Shown here: one piece after another, positions 22,751-33,532 of the stretch
Position numbering within the stretch: the stretch's first letter is position 1
How the letters are laid out: every line of letters starts with the position of its first letter
Assembly: GCF_905220565.1 (NCBI RefSeq)
Contig: NC_059414.1
Span: forward strand, 13,328,001-13,392,000
Direction of reading: 5' to 3'
DNA length: 64,000 bases
DNA from: Melitaea cinxia
Taxonomy: Eukaryota; Arthropoda; Insecta; Lepidoptera; Nymphalidae
Position numbers and translations under genes: made by a program
The notes under the pieces: model-generated
Told to the model about the DNA's origin: nothing
The model's database searches: none
What the model saw: the letters and a program-made list of their open reading frames with translations, nothing else

Positions 22751-23332
22751 ATTAGTTACTGTAAATTCGCTTATTGTTTTTTCGAAGGTATACTTCTCTT
22801 GGCGCGTTAGAGAAAAATTATGAGAGTAAATAACGATGCGCGCGCATACCGTCACAAAAACCGACACACTAAAGTTAGCTAGTCACTGAAGAAGTTAGCA
22901 ACGTGAAGCTAGCTAGCCAATGAAGTATAACTTCTTACGTGCGTACATAAGTACACACACTTTTTTGTCTATTTAAGATTTATGAACATTACTTCTCCGA
23001 ATATATAGAGTAGCTAATAAACTGAACGTAAAAAATTCAATTTTATAATAACAAAAGGATCTCCACTTTGACAATTACTTAGTGCTAAGAATTCTGATAT
23101 CATTATAACTAGGCTATATTTGAGCTGCAGTTGATTCAAGTATCAAATGTTTGAAGAGGAAGACAAAGAGCGATATCAGGTTAATACGTAAAACAACAAT
23201 GATAAGGATTAAGGAGCTTTCTCGTTGCAACAATCTTAGATGAGTGTTGTATCAACATTAAATGTAAGGAAAATGATCGTGTAACGGATCAGCCAAGAAA
23301 TAACTCTAATGTTGTCAAATCTAATAGAATAA
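22751..23332. other. Intron-like DNA
   Basis: Contains a repeated GAAGTTAGC...GCTAGCTAGCCAATGAAGT motif near 22888-22925; no gene. Confidence 0.4.
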
Positions 23333-23525
23333 TATAGATAGATAGATACTCTTTATTGTACACAACAGCAATCAACATAATAATATATTACAAATAAAAA
23401 AAAACAGTGTACAAAGGCGGTCTTATCGCTAGAGTAGCGATCTCTTCCAATCTTTGGGCATATAGGACTCAGCGTAGTGAAAGCGGTAGGGAAGTGTACA
23501 CAGAGAAGTGACAATTAGTGTCGCC
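23333..23525 (-). repeat. CR1-like LINE 3' end
   Basis: (GATA)n tail at 23336-23347, then TACTCTTTATTGTACAC, GTACAAAGGCGGTCTTATCG, GATCTCTTCCAATCTTTGGG and GGTAGGGAAGTGTACA. The microsatellite tail in place of poly(A) is characteristic of CR1-type elements. Confidence 0.78.
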
Positions 23526-23895
23526 TAGAACAATATCAACTATCGAATAATATTGAGTATGATTTCAAAAATTCGCTGCTTAAAAACGAAAATCGTTTTT
23601 TTTTTCTTGCTGTACGCATCATCTGTCATATTTTAGTTGACGAGTAGGGTAGTTTTACGCTTGACGCGTGTATACGCATTCACAGTGCATATAAACTGTT
23701 AATTGTTTTTGCTGCACTGCTTATCACATAAGTTGTATTTTTTTTCTATAAATAAATACAGTGGAACTGATTACTAGATTTCTACGTTCACGTTACATTA
23801 TATTAAATTTCTAAAGATATATATGCCAAGACAGCCATATTACTATCACTAATTTTACTTGTTTTTTTATTATGGCTAACCTATTTTATAGTATA
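23526..23895. other. AT-rich DNA
   Basis: No feature recognised. Confidence 0.45.
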
Positions 23896-24160
23896 CTAGC
23901 TGTGCCCGCGACTTCGTTCACGTGGAATTAAAAAAATATTATTCAGTTTGCAGAGTTACAAAAAAAAAATTCTAAAATATAAGTATCCTTAGTTACTCCT
24001 TATTACATTAGATATCTGCAAGTGAAAGTCCGGTTAAAATCGGATTCCGTTTCAGAGATTAGCCCGAACAAACAAGCAGACAGACAGACAAAAAATTTTA
24101 AAAAATGTCATTTTGGTATATGTACCGTGTATACATCCTCCATATGCATTTAGTAAAAAG
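23896..24160 (-). mobile_element. Helitron family H, copy with 3' terminus
   Basis: The minus strand ends in CCACGTGAACGAAGTCGCGGGC followed by ACAGCTAG|T, with the plus-strand CTAG at 23896-23899. The hairpin arms (CACG.../CGCG) are imperfect. Interior: ATTAGCCCGAACAAACAAGC, CAGACAGACAGAC and GGTATATGTACCGTGTATAC. The 5' end near 24155 is approximate. Confidence 0.65.
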
Positions 24161-25260
24161 CGGTTATTTTAATATTACTTTATTAATTGTATAGATAAAA
24201 ATATCATGAAAGCATACTGTGTGTGTCTGTATCCTTTTATTACCCGACTGCCAAGGAAGGTGTTAAGAATTCAACGGAACCTTCCCCCACCGCGCCGGCG
24301 ACTGCGGGTAGCTTGGAAAATTAGAAACGTCAAGTCAGATGCATTCACATTATTACCGACAATAAGTTAGTCTTTATAATCATATGTTCAATCATTGGTA
24401 AAAGTTTGTATATACGTTATCTAAAATTAATTAAAGTTAATTTAAGAAGAAATGCTACATTTTTATTGAAGTCAACCTCCCAAACAGAAGGGTTATGTTT
24501 TTCGCGCGTATCTTGTATGTATGTATATTTGTATGTAATATTTTTTACTACCTTATATTTACAGAACCACTGAACGGATTTACATAATTGAGGTATCGTT
24601 AGGTTCGTCTTAGCTGCCCAAGTGTTCTTAGATAGGTGACATTACAAAAAATCAAACATGGCGGCTGCGCGAAGCCATTGTAGTTAATGAAAAAAAAAAT
24701 TTTTTCTCGAATACTACAATATGGGTATCAAATTGAAGGGCACAATACAAGGATTTTAAAAAGGTATATCATAATTATTATTACCGTAATACTAATAAAG
24801 AAATACAATATTAAAGTTTAAAAAATGTGGACTTTGCTATTTCCCACGCCTATACCATGCCAAACTCGCCTCCTAGGCGACAATCAACTTCGGGGTGTAG
24901 CCTTTCTAATAAAATACAATGGTTAAAAAAACATACAATTAAAATTACAAATAAAAATTGATAAATGTCACACCAATTTACAATTACATTAATAAAATCA
25001 ATAACAAACACATAATACCAAATACAAACAAATAATTTTAATAATAATTTCATTATATTAAAACTAATAGTTGTTGACTTAAGCAGTCACCTATTTACTA
25101 AAGGTCAGGCTTACGTTGCTTTGAGCAGAGTTAGATCTTTCTCCGGGCTTGCTATCAGTTCTCTTGACCCTAAAAAATTACTTAATCAACCACATGATGT
25201 AAACTGTTTTAATGAATTGAACCGATTACGTAATTTGTCTGACTAAAAAGACATAAATAA
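24161..25260. other. Unclassified repeat-like DNA
   Basis: 24237-24320 (TTACCCGACTGCCAAGGAAG, CACCGCGCCGGCGACTGCGG) and 24470-24700 (AGTCAACCTCCCAAACAGAA, AACATGGCGGCTGCGCGAAG) look like pieces of interspersed repeats, but I cannot assign a family or define ends. No host exon seen. Confidence 0.4.
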
Positions 25261-25750
25261 AATAATAATTAAAAAAAAAAAAAAACAAAAAACCCGCCTG
25301 CGTGAAGAACAACTAATAGAAAATCAACTGAAAAAGCTGGAACAAGATAAAAATTCAATATGCACACAAAGTCAGCGAAATAAATAGAAACAATATTAAA
25401 CATTTTGTGCTGTACATTTAAAATATATTAATACGGTAGTCCTTCGAAACTTTATGCAACGTCGTAGATAATATGCAGTCGGAGGCATGAAATTGAAGGA
25501 TAAGTCAAATCATTCTCTCTTTATGCATGTCTCCGACTGCATGTTATGTACGACGTTGCATAAAGTTTCGAAAGACTACCGTATTAATATATTTTAAATG
25601 TACAGCACAAAATGTTTGATATTGTTTCTATTTATTTCGCTGACTTTGTGTGCATATTGAATTTTTATCTTGTTCCAGCTTTTTCAGTTGATTTTCTATT
25701 AGTTGTTCTTCACGCAGGCGGGTTTTTTGTTTTTTTTTTTTTAATTATTA
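25261..25750. repeat. 490 bp near-perfect inverted repeat (228 bp arms, 34-base loop)
   Basis: Left arm 25261-25488 pairs with right arm 25523-25750: base x pairs with 51011-x. I see only a handful of mismatches (for example in CCTTCGAAAC against CTTTCGAAAC, and AATATTAAAC against AATATCAAAC), so identity is well above 95 percent. The arms begin with AATAATAATT plus an A-run and contain a short frame (REEQLIENQLKKLEQDK, helical in character) closed by a stop. A transcript would fold into a long dsRNA hairpin. It may be a fold-back transposon or an hpRNA-like locus. Confidence 0.92.
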
Positions 25751-26055
25751 TTTTTTTCTAATAAAATTTCAATACCTCGTCCTAGAACTTCGGTTGATAG
25801 GTTAGACGTTACGTTATATTTAATAGAAACAAACATTCACAAATAAATCAATAGTCAACTTGATCACAAATTATGATTTATAACACTTAGCGATAAATTT
25901 TAATATAGTTTTAAGTTTAAATTGAGTAACATGAATCGAATCAACTTACGAAATAATTAGATTAAGAATAGTTGATGGTTGTGACGCAATATAGAAGGTT
26001 GATTCATCTTTTTGTCTGATGAAATTTGTTTTGGATGTTTTAGAATAAAGTATAT
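25751..26055. other. Intron-like DNA
   Basis: No feature recognised. Confidence 0.45.
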
Positions 26056-26396
26056 ATGGCCCGTTGGCGCAACAGTCACAGCTATGGATTGTGCCTGTTG
26101 CGCTGGCGGTTCGGGTTCGATCCCCGCACATGACAATCATTTGTATTGGCCATACAGGTGTTTGCCGTGGTCTGGGTGTTTGTGCAATCCTTGTGGGTCA
26201 TCCCACCGTGCGTCGGAGAGCACGTTAAGCCTTCGGTCCCGGTTGTTATCATGTACACCTGATAGCGATTGTTAGTCATAGTAGGGAATATATCCGTCAA
26301 CCCGCATTGGAGCAGCGTGGTGGATTAAGCTCTGATCCTTCTCCTACATGGCGAAAGAGGCCTATGCCCAGTAGTGAGATATTGCAGACTGAAGCA
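26056..26396 (+). mobile_element. Metulj-like SINE, full copy
   Basis: tRNA-like head GGCCCGTTGGCGCAACAG with B box GGTTCGATCCC, then the conserved body and AGAGGCCTATGCCCAGTAGT tail. More diverged in the head than the copy at 57143. No clear target duplication found. Confidence 0.82.
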
Positions 26397-26697
26397 TCAT
26401 ACATGGCCCAGTAGTTAGTTAATGATCTTATCCAGGCTATCACAATATACAACTTCTGAGGAGTGTAAGTTAAAAATAATAAAATTTGTTGATAATGCCT
26501 TTTTTTAAGAAAGGGTTGGAAGGGTTGGTCTCTAAAGTATTCGATTTAGTATATTATAATAATTAAAAAAAAATCACCCAAAAACGGGATTTGGATACAG
26601 AATATTTTAAAGATGATGGAAATAATCATTAAATTGAATTCAGATGTCTAAATTGAAAGCTTATTAGTATATTTAAAGTTGTCGCTTTGCACTTTTT
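26397..26697. other. Intron-like DNA
   Basis: No feature recognised. Confidence 0.4.
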
Positions 26698-26734
26698 AAC
26701 CGACTTCCAAAAAAGGAGGAGGTTCTCAATTCGA

Positions 26735-26783
<49 letters not shown>

Positions 26784-27335
26784 ATGTTACATCAGAACTT
26801 TTGACCGGGTAGACCGATTTCGACAAATTTTGTTTTAATCGAAAGGTGGTGTGTGCCAATTGGTCCCATTTAAATTTATTTGAGATCTAACAACTACTTT
26901 TCGAGTTATATCTAATAATGTGTTTTTACTTGACGCTTTTTTCGTCGACCTACGTTGTATTATACCGCATAACTTTCTACTGGATGTATCGATTTTGATA
27001 ATTCTTTTTTTGTTGGAAAGAGGATATCCCTAGTTTGGTACCATGATAAGGAAACCAGGGTCTGATGATGGGATCCCAGAGGAATCGAGGGAAACTCTCG
27101 AAAATCCGTAATAACTTTTTACTGGGTGTACCGATTTTGATAATTTTTAATTTAATCGAAAGCTGATGTTTATCATGTGGTCACATATAAATTTTATCGA
27201 GATCTGATAACTACTTTTTGAGTAATCTTTGATAACGCGTAGTTGCTTGACTATTTTTTCGTCGATCTACGTTGTATTACTTGTCGATGTAATTGAAGTC
27301 GGTTTTTTTTTCGTTTGCGAGCAAACACAATTATT
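26698..27335 (+). mobile_element. MITE family E, longest copy
   Basis: Runs from AACCGACTTCCAAAAAAGG to GAAGTCGGTTTTTTTTTCG and TTTGCGAGCAAACACAATT. At about 640 bp it is longer than the other copies. It carries a 39-base T-run (26741-26779) and two diverged direct repeats of a module containing CCGATTTTGATAATTTT, CGAAAG, GAGATCT and CTACGTTGTATTA. Confidence 0.65.
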
Positions 27336-27599
27336 TGTTGTTCAAGGTTGCGTAATGTGTGTGTCACCGTTGACCGTTCGTGTGTGTGGGCGAACTTGAA
27401 CCTTGCAAATACCTTTTTAGGGGTAGCCAAATTGTGTCATTGGGATCCTTTTACTTACACTCCGCAGAAACAAAGGCTGTATGCCATCTGCTAAAAGTTA
27501 TGTCTTAGGAAGTTGAGGTAAAAGTTAGTATTTTTTACAAAATATGTAGGTATTGACGATACTAGCTGTGCATAGATTAATTTGAGCAAAAGACTTACT
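27336..27599. other. Intron-like DNA
   Basis: TG-rich stretch (GTGTGTGTCACC, CGTGTGTGTGGGCG); no feature assigned. Confidence 0.4.
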
Positions 27600-27715
27600 A
27601 AAATATTATATTATAGCCTTACCCGGTAAATGGGCTATCAAACACAAAAATATATTTTTTTATTTCGATCCAGTCGAATTCTTCAGCTTTGTGATATTAA
27701 TATAAATAGGGGTCT
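27600..27715 (-). mobile_element. Helitron fragment (GGGCTATC family)
   Basis: CCTTACCCGGTAAATGGGCT, ATCAAACACAAAAAT and TTCAGCTTTGTGATATTAAT match 54580-54718 and, inverted, 28790-28953. Termini missing. Confidence 0.45.
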
Positions 27716-27840
27716 GGAAGAAATGGCTAATTAGCCATAAGTCCGCCCATTGTACTTCACTGTCTGTAACTATCTTTATGCTTTGTTCGTAATATATTTG
27801 TGGTGTACAATAAAGTATAAAATAAAATAAATATAAATAA
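27716..27840 (+). repeat. CR1-like LINE 3' end (plus)
   Basis: AAGTCCGCCCATTGTACTTC then TTTGTGGTGTACAATAAAG and an AT-rich tail: the same 3' terminus as at 40486, in the opposite orientation. Confidence 0.6.
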
Positions 27841-28020
27841 ACGCTTCACACTCAACGGCACACAGTAAGATTTCTCTTGTGTCCCATATCCGGAAACAAA
27901 CAAACGTAGATAACAGGTAAACATCAGTAAGAAGGATACCGATGTTTGTCATGAGCAGCGGTCGAACCCCCCGCACCCACAAGCGCCGCGCCAGTGCTAT
28001 GATCACTGCACCGACGCGTC
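27841..28020 (-). repeat. tRNA-derived SINE, second family
   Basis: On the minus strand: GTGCAGTGATCATAGCACTG, GCGGCGCTTGTGGGTGCGG, then B box GGTTCGACC and TCATGACAAACATCGGTATC. The 3' end abuts the CR1-like 3' end. A 76-codon frame on it is incidental. Confidence 0.5.
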
Positions 28021-28358
28021 GTCAATACCAAAAACGAGTACAATTGTTATTTTATTATATTAAAAGTACAAGTCTTACATATTATATATTGTACAGAACT
28101 CCTCTTGTTCATCGTGCTCGCTCTTAGCCACTTTTTTATGTGGATTTGAGTCATATCGCTTCTTTTTACTTTTATCCAATGTTTGATGACGAATTCGACA
28201 GTTTATTTCATTTCGTTGAAGGACGTTATTCGATTTCTCGAAGTAAATATTTGGATAAAAAAAAAATTGTTCTTATATTTTTACTGGAACTATTTTTAAT
28301 GTGTTAGTATCTAAAGAAAAATGTATAATATTTGTTATTGAAAATTGTTGCTCTAGAC
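28021..28358. other. AT-rich DNA
   Basis: No feature recognised. Confidence 0.4.
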
Positions 28359-28727
28359 CAGGGGTGTCAAGGTCAATTTTGTAGAGGGCCATATTTTAAA
28401 TTTGTAGGCGGGCCAGATTCAAATAAAAAACACGTACTGAATTATTTTAACATTTTATTTATTTAATTATATAATATACTAGCTGACCCCGCAAACGCTG
28501 TTTTGCGGGGAATGTTATTAACCCCATTAACCCCCCCCCCCCTTATAACTTTGGGGTGTGAAAAATAGATTTTGTTCGATTCTCAGATCTACCCAATATG
28601 CACACAAAATTTAATGAGAATCGGTCAAGCCGTTTCGGAGGATTTTAACTACAAACACCGCGACACGAGAATTTTATATATTAGAGATAATTGCAATCGC
28701 GGGCCGTATCTTTGACGTCCCTGCATT
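28359..28727. mobile_element. hAT-like MITE, interrupted by a Helitron
   Basis: Ends CAGGGGTGTCAAGG (left, 28361) and, on the complement of the right end, CAGGGACGTCAAAG; the adjoining GGGCCAGATTC and GCGGGCCGT segments match the well-known hAT-type GGCCC termini. The flanks CTCTAGAC and CATTAGAC agree at six of eight positions, fitting an aged 8 bp hAT duplication. The interior is split by the Helitron at 28479-28685. Confidence 0.65.
28479..28685 (-). mobile_element. Helitron family G, complete copy with perfect hairpin
   Basis: Minus strand: 5' TCTAATATATAAAATTCTCG at 28685; 3' hairpin CCCCGCAAA/ACAGCG/TTTGCGGGG (9 bp perfect stem, 6-base loop), then TCAGCTAG with CTAG at 28479-28482 followed by T. 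207 bp, non-coding; mobilised in trans by Rep/helicase of an autonomous Helitron (known biology). Confidence 0.85.
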
Positions 28728-28789
28728 AGACCAATATGAAAAAATATTCTTGCAATAAATGTTAACTAAGGCTATTTTGAAATCTTAAA

Positions 28790-28953
28790 CATGAAGCGAA
28801 TCGATACGATATGATTTGTTTAATAAAGCGCTAATATCAGAAATTGGTTCAAATCGAAAATTCTTTTTGTGTTGGATAGCCCACTTACCGAGAAAGGCTA
28901 CAGGATATATCTTCCTCAAATTAAAGCGTGTGAAACCGCGGGGCGAAGCCTAG
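28790..28953 (+). mobile_element. Short Helitron (GGGCTATC family)
   Basis: TTTAATAAAGCGCTAATATC, GTGTTGGATAGCCCACTTAC and the terminus CCGCGGGGCGAAGCCTAG (CTAG 28950-28953). The 5' TC is uncertain. Confidence 0.55.
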
Positions 28954-29287
28954 CTTTTAGTGTCTATATACTACGGCAAGTACGGATATAGTTTTTGATG
29001 AAATTGTCGATATTCTGGACCAGTATCAGTCTATTGTGACTTCAAACCTGCTGTAGAGTGATTTCTTAATTGTCAGACGGTACAGGCATTATCTGTGTAA
29101 TTACTAATTATAAATTATCTACCTATATTTATACTAATAAAATAATGAGCCGGTTTTTAGTTCAGTTATGCTGTGAAAACTATTGAACCGATCGGAATAA
29201 CACTTATACCATAAGATGCAGCGTGTTTCGGAGAAGGTTTTAGTGTTTAATATGTTGATGATTACTTATCGTTTAAAAAAAATAAAA
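28954..29287. other. Intron-like DNA
   Basis: No feature recognised. Confidence 0.4.
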
Positions 29288-29309
29288 CACACACACACAC
29301 ACACATGTA

Positions 29310-29361
<52 letters not shown>

Positions 29362-29405
29362 TACATGTATGTATATATATATATACACATATGACATATA
29401 TATAT
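29288..29405. repeat. Compound (AC)n-(AT)n microsatellite
   Basis: (AC)n from 29288, then GTACCT, a long (AT)n to about 29358, then mixed TGTATATAT. A 63-codon frame across it is an artefact of the repeat. Confidence 0.9.
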
Positions 29406-29929
29406 GACAAAACAACCTTTCCCATGTCAACTAGTACTTTATATTAGTAGACTTAATTATCAATTTTATCTTTATGAAGTCATGTTATCATCCTTTATTA
29501 CTTGTAGTTTTATCGTTTATATGTATTTAGATTGTTAAAATATCTGTGACAAATTGTAATTATAAGTGCATTCACGTTTTAATTTTATGTCCATGTATGA
29601 TAACATTACTTTTAAGAAGGTATGAGGTAAGTAATGTTGGTTTACATGATCACATAATCGTTTATTTATTTGCAATACACACTACATATAGAGATTTATA
29701 TATTTGGCAACTATTTAAGTAAGAATCTTTCCATACAATTAATTCATATATTAGTTAAATAAATACATAAATATCTTATAATATACACACACACGGTCGT
29801 CTGTTCCTAAGTAACTTAATGCGTGTGGTAACAGCCGACTGTTATAACTATTTTTTTTTTTTTTGATAAATATACTCATATACACAGATAAAATATGCAC
29901 AAAAGAACCAAAAAAGAAACTCCGTGGTT
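29406..29929. other. AT-rich DNA
   Basis: T-run near 29851-29863; nothing else recognised. Confidence 0.45.
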
Positions 29930-30190
29930 GCTTAAAAAAACGAGCTTTGCTTTAGACCACGACTGAAGGAAATCTTTTTAATGGGAGTTTAATCACTTAG
30001 TGATTATGTCACCCCCGTAACAGAAATTATACAAAATGACAACAACAATAACATGGCCATATTATAACATTAATTAGTTAAAATGAAATAAAACTAACGA
30101 AACGTAACTCTCTCTCTTTCTATTCTTCACTAACTTGTATCTCAGCTTACTACACAAGCCAAGCGCGCGTAAAGAATTTTTACTTCAAAA
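29930..30190 (+). mobile_element. MITE family B, diverged copy
   Basis: AAAAAAACGAGCTTTGCTTT, AGACCACGACTGAAGG, ACGAAACGTAACTCTCTCTC and a TTTTTACTTCAAAAAC end. Confidence 0.45.
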
Positions 30191-31099
30191 ACTATTTTAA
30201 TACAGAATTGGTAATATCTTGCATGTAAATACAGCGTCACTAAATCCACACATCTTTATCATTTATGCAATTCCGCACCGAATAAGCTTTATGTTATTAT
30301 CTTTATAAAATTCTCTTAAAACGTGTAAACATTACATAATATTTAATTAGCAAGGTTAATATTTGAACACATAAGCGTAATTAAAGGTACCAACATCTCA
30401 GTGTAAATATAATTCGCATCGCGTACGTTGTTACGTACTATGATTTTCACGAATGTATTAAGAACACGTAGTTGGCGTTAAGTTGATGAGGTATTTTATT
30501 TTTACGTGAGTAATTTTTCAATTGTTTAAAACTTATTTATTATTTAAGTAGGCACTTATAAATATCCAAAAAAAATTGTATGTTTAAAAGTATCAACAGT
30601 AGATAGTATTGAAAACATTTCTTAGAAAGTAAAGTTAAATGTTTTAATATATTCAAATTTAGTGTTTTGATAACAATCAACACACTTGTGCGTTTTAATT
30701 GTTGTATATCTCTAATCTCATTGAAAGTATTTCTAAATTAAAGTTTAGTTCAAAGTGTTATATTTATACACACATTCAGTAAGATTATGTAAAACAAATT
30801 GTGTACAAATTATTTGGCTTTACTTGAGCAAACGTTCTTCGTTTGTAAGCGATAAAAAATCAGTAAATTAAAACGATTCGTAAATTTAATTCTAAGTCAG
30901 ATCCTCCATTGTTTTTCGACGATGTTTCAAAGAAAAAATTCTAACAAAGATTATTTAAGGTTCAACACTAATATAATGGAACTAGTTTGTCGTTCGTACA
31001 CTTAAAAAAGTAACAATTTTTATATTATAAAAATGATTAAAACAGTTCACGTACCGCCCCCTCCTTATCGAGTATTTATAGATAACGCATGGGAATAAG
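30191..31099. other. AT-rich DNA
   Basis: No feature recognised. Confidence 0.45.
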
Positions 31100-31246
31100 T
31101 GCGAATTTAAAAAAAAGTCACGTATGTCAGTGAAAGCAACGTCGTATCAACGTCGCTATCGTCAACACAGTGCACTTTGAAACGTACAGCCGACGAGTGC
31201 GACATCGGTAGCTTGAACAGCTTTTACTGTTTTTTTTTAGTCTTTG
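31100..31246 (+). promoter_or_regulatory. Possible first exon / promoter island (weak)
   Basis: A CpG-containing, non-repetitive island (CAACGTCGTATCAACGTCGC, CAGCCGACGAGTGCGACATC) in AT-rich DNA. An arthropod initiator-like TCAGT occurs at 31128-31132, and a strong donor TTTG|GTAAGTC lies at about 31243. It could be an untranslated alternative first exon of the gene whose coding exons lie at 38725 and 55635. No TATA box or proof of transcription. Confidence 0.25.
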
Positions 31247-31309
31247 GTAAGTCTTGTATAATATATTTTTTAAATATTTTCTTCTATTTCTATTTTATTT
31301 TATATTTTT

Positions 31310-31480
31310 TATGTTCCCCGCGGTTTTACGCGCGTAAATTTGTGTGGAAAAAATAGCCTAGTCTTCATTGGTAAACGGGCTATCCAACACAAAAATTATT
31401 TTTTAATTCGACCCCGTATCCTGATATTAGCGCGTTTAAACAAACAAACATTTCAGTTGTATATTATTAGTATACATAAA
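31310..31480 (-). mobile_element. Helitron fragment (GGGCTATC family)
   Basis: CCCCGCGGTTTTACGCGCG, GGTAAACGGGCTATCCAACA and GCGCGTTTAAACAAACAAAC; terminal CTAG lost. Confidence 0.5.
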
Positions 31481-32129
31481 AAAAACCTCTTGATGAACGA
31501 TCCAAAGACTTACACTCCATAAAGGATACATGTTCCTATTACTGAACAAACCACCAACGAAGTATGACATAGTAATAGCATTAAAAAAATTAAATATATT
31601 TAGCTATGTACTAATAATTTCCTCGACTTTAAGACGGAAGTGTAGATTAACAATAAAATTTAAAAACAGACATAGTCGGGACGTAAATCAGTATTCTCGA
31701 AATGAACGATAACACATCTATGTCTAAAATGGCAAGTTTCAAACAGTCTAATTAATCAGCTTTTCATCTTCCTTTCTAATTACAAATCTCACGGTTTCGC
31801 CTTGTCGTCATTACGTCAGAAAATTTGTAACATAATACTGTCATTAATTAAAAAAATAATAATCATTTAATGTTCAAAGATATGTTATTAAATTTTTAAA
31901 AAGTACGGGAAAGCAATGTCACTGTCGAAGAAATACATAAAAAAATGATCAGATGTGTTCTTAACTAAGTAGTTATTATTATTAAAAGTAATGTATCCAG
32001 AATAAATACAAGTGATAGACGTTAAATTAATCCAAAAATACTATTTTAATAATAATAATATTATTAAGCTAAAATAACTATATATATATCAATGTTTATC
32101 TGTATGTCCAACAAAATTTTTTATTTTAT
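31481..32129. other. AT-rich DNA
   Basis: Two 60-codon frames here have no coding character. Nothing else recognised. Confidence 0.45.
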
Positions 32130-32282
32130 TGTTTTTTTTTTGCTACCTTAACTTTCTTTTGATATTTTTCTTTTCTTTAATTAATTTGTATTATTATTTT
32201 TGTAAATGCCATTATTTTGACTTTCGTTAAGTGTGTATATCACCTTATGACGAAATAAATGTTTTATTTCATTTCATTTCAT
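32130..32282 (+). repeat. Possible LINE 3' end with (ATTTC)n tail
   Basis: T/AT-rich 3' UTR-like sequence ending in GAAATAAATGTTTTATTTC and ATTTCATTTCATTTCAT, the pentamer tail style of CR1/R1-like 3' ends. Family unknown. Confidence 0.35.
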
Positions 32283-32649
32283 GATCTTCAGCAAAGTGTT
32301 GTGCATGAGTCCACAAAGGTTTCAAAGTTGCTACGACCAAAAAAAAATGTTAAAAAAGTGACAAAAATCAAAAATTACTGTATTAAAGTAGGCTTCGAAA
32401 CTTTGATTCGTCATTTCACAAACTCTAAAGTTGTATTATATTCAGTTAGAAGTAGTTTAGGTTCAGATATAAAAGTAATATGTGCCTAAACAACTGCTGT
32501 ACCTGGGTACTTAGACATTTACAATTTCATTTATTACGTAGCGGAAAGAGATGACATGTAACACGACAGTAGCCGGTGTGTTTAATGACGAACAGACACG
32601 CGAGCGTTCGATTTTACTGATTAATGTTACTGATAAAAATGAATGGGTT
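32283..32649. other. Intron-like DNA
   Basis: A 76-codon open frame (32259-32489) starts inside the (ATTTC)n tail and is lysine-rich; no domain recognised, so not called as a gene. Confidence 0.35.
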
Positions 32650-33532
32650 CTGTTTATTTTTTATTTTTTTACTACTAGGATGGCAAATAAGCTTGCATAA
32701 TATTGCATTGCTTGGACCTAACAACATGAACACTACTTGGGAATTTCATTTGATCTTCCGTGAGATTTAGGTAGCGACTTTTTAAATCTGGCTGCTGCGC
32801 TCTATTCTTATAAAATTATATATTTACCATACATTAGATAAATTTTTGATAATTCGTTTTTTGAATAATGTACAATAAATTGAAATAGTGAACTTTTAAA
32901 AAAAAAAATGAAAAAAATAAAATAAAAAAATAATAATTAAATTATAAACCATTGAATTACATAAGTATGTTATTTATACATAAAGCTATATAAAATATAA
33001 TAAACTGCTCCTTGGTTCGTAAGTTCCAATTGAATATGGGTTTATTTTGTATTTTTATTTAAATTAAATGTATTGAATAAAATTGAAATAGAGTGAACTT
33101 TTGTGGAACATTTTGTAAAAAACTAATTTATATACACGATTCAAATTACACATGATATTTGTAAATTAATTTATCAATAAAAGTTGACGACATCAGTCCT
33201 TATCATCGCTCGTTTAACATAACTAGTTCGGTGATTGAAACTTTCGTAATTTCGATGTGTTTACAAAACATTCAAAGTGACAATAATATATGTAATAAAC
33301 TTGCATTGTCACAAAAATATTGATTAACTTCGGCAATACTTCCAGAACGGCGTTGGTCGCTTGTTGATTAATTCTTCAATAAACCAATTGTTTCTAGTTC
33401 CTTTTACAGGAAAAGTATAAAATTTGCGAATTATTTAAAATAAAAAATTTAACGTCCATGATTCTTGAATGATTTTACAAAATAACATGAAGTCTCTATT
33501 TATGTAAAAGTATCATCTCTATCTAGTTATAG
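32650..33532. other. AT-rich DNA, possible decayed family C piece
   Basis: TTACTACTAGGATGGCAAATAAGC near 32667 resembles the tail of retroposon family C, too short to be sure. The rest is unassigned. Confidence 0.35.

Noticed and set aside
29216..29407. 63-codon frame
   Set aside because: Produced by the (AC)n/(AT)n microsatellite.
32259..32489. 76-codon lysine-rich frame
   Set aside because: Starts in the (ATTTC)n tail of a repeat and shows no domain or splice context.
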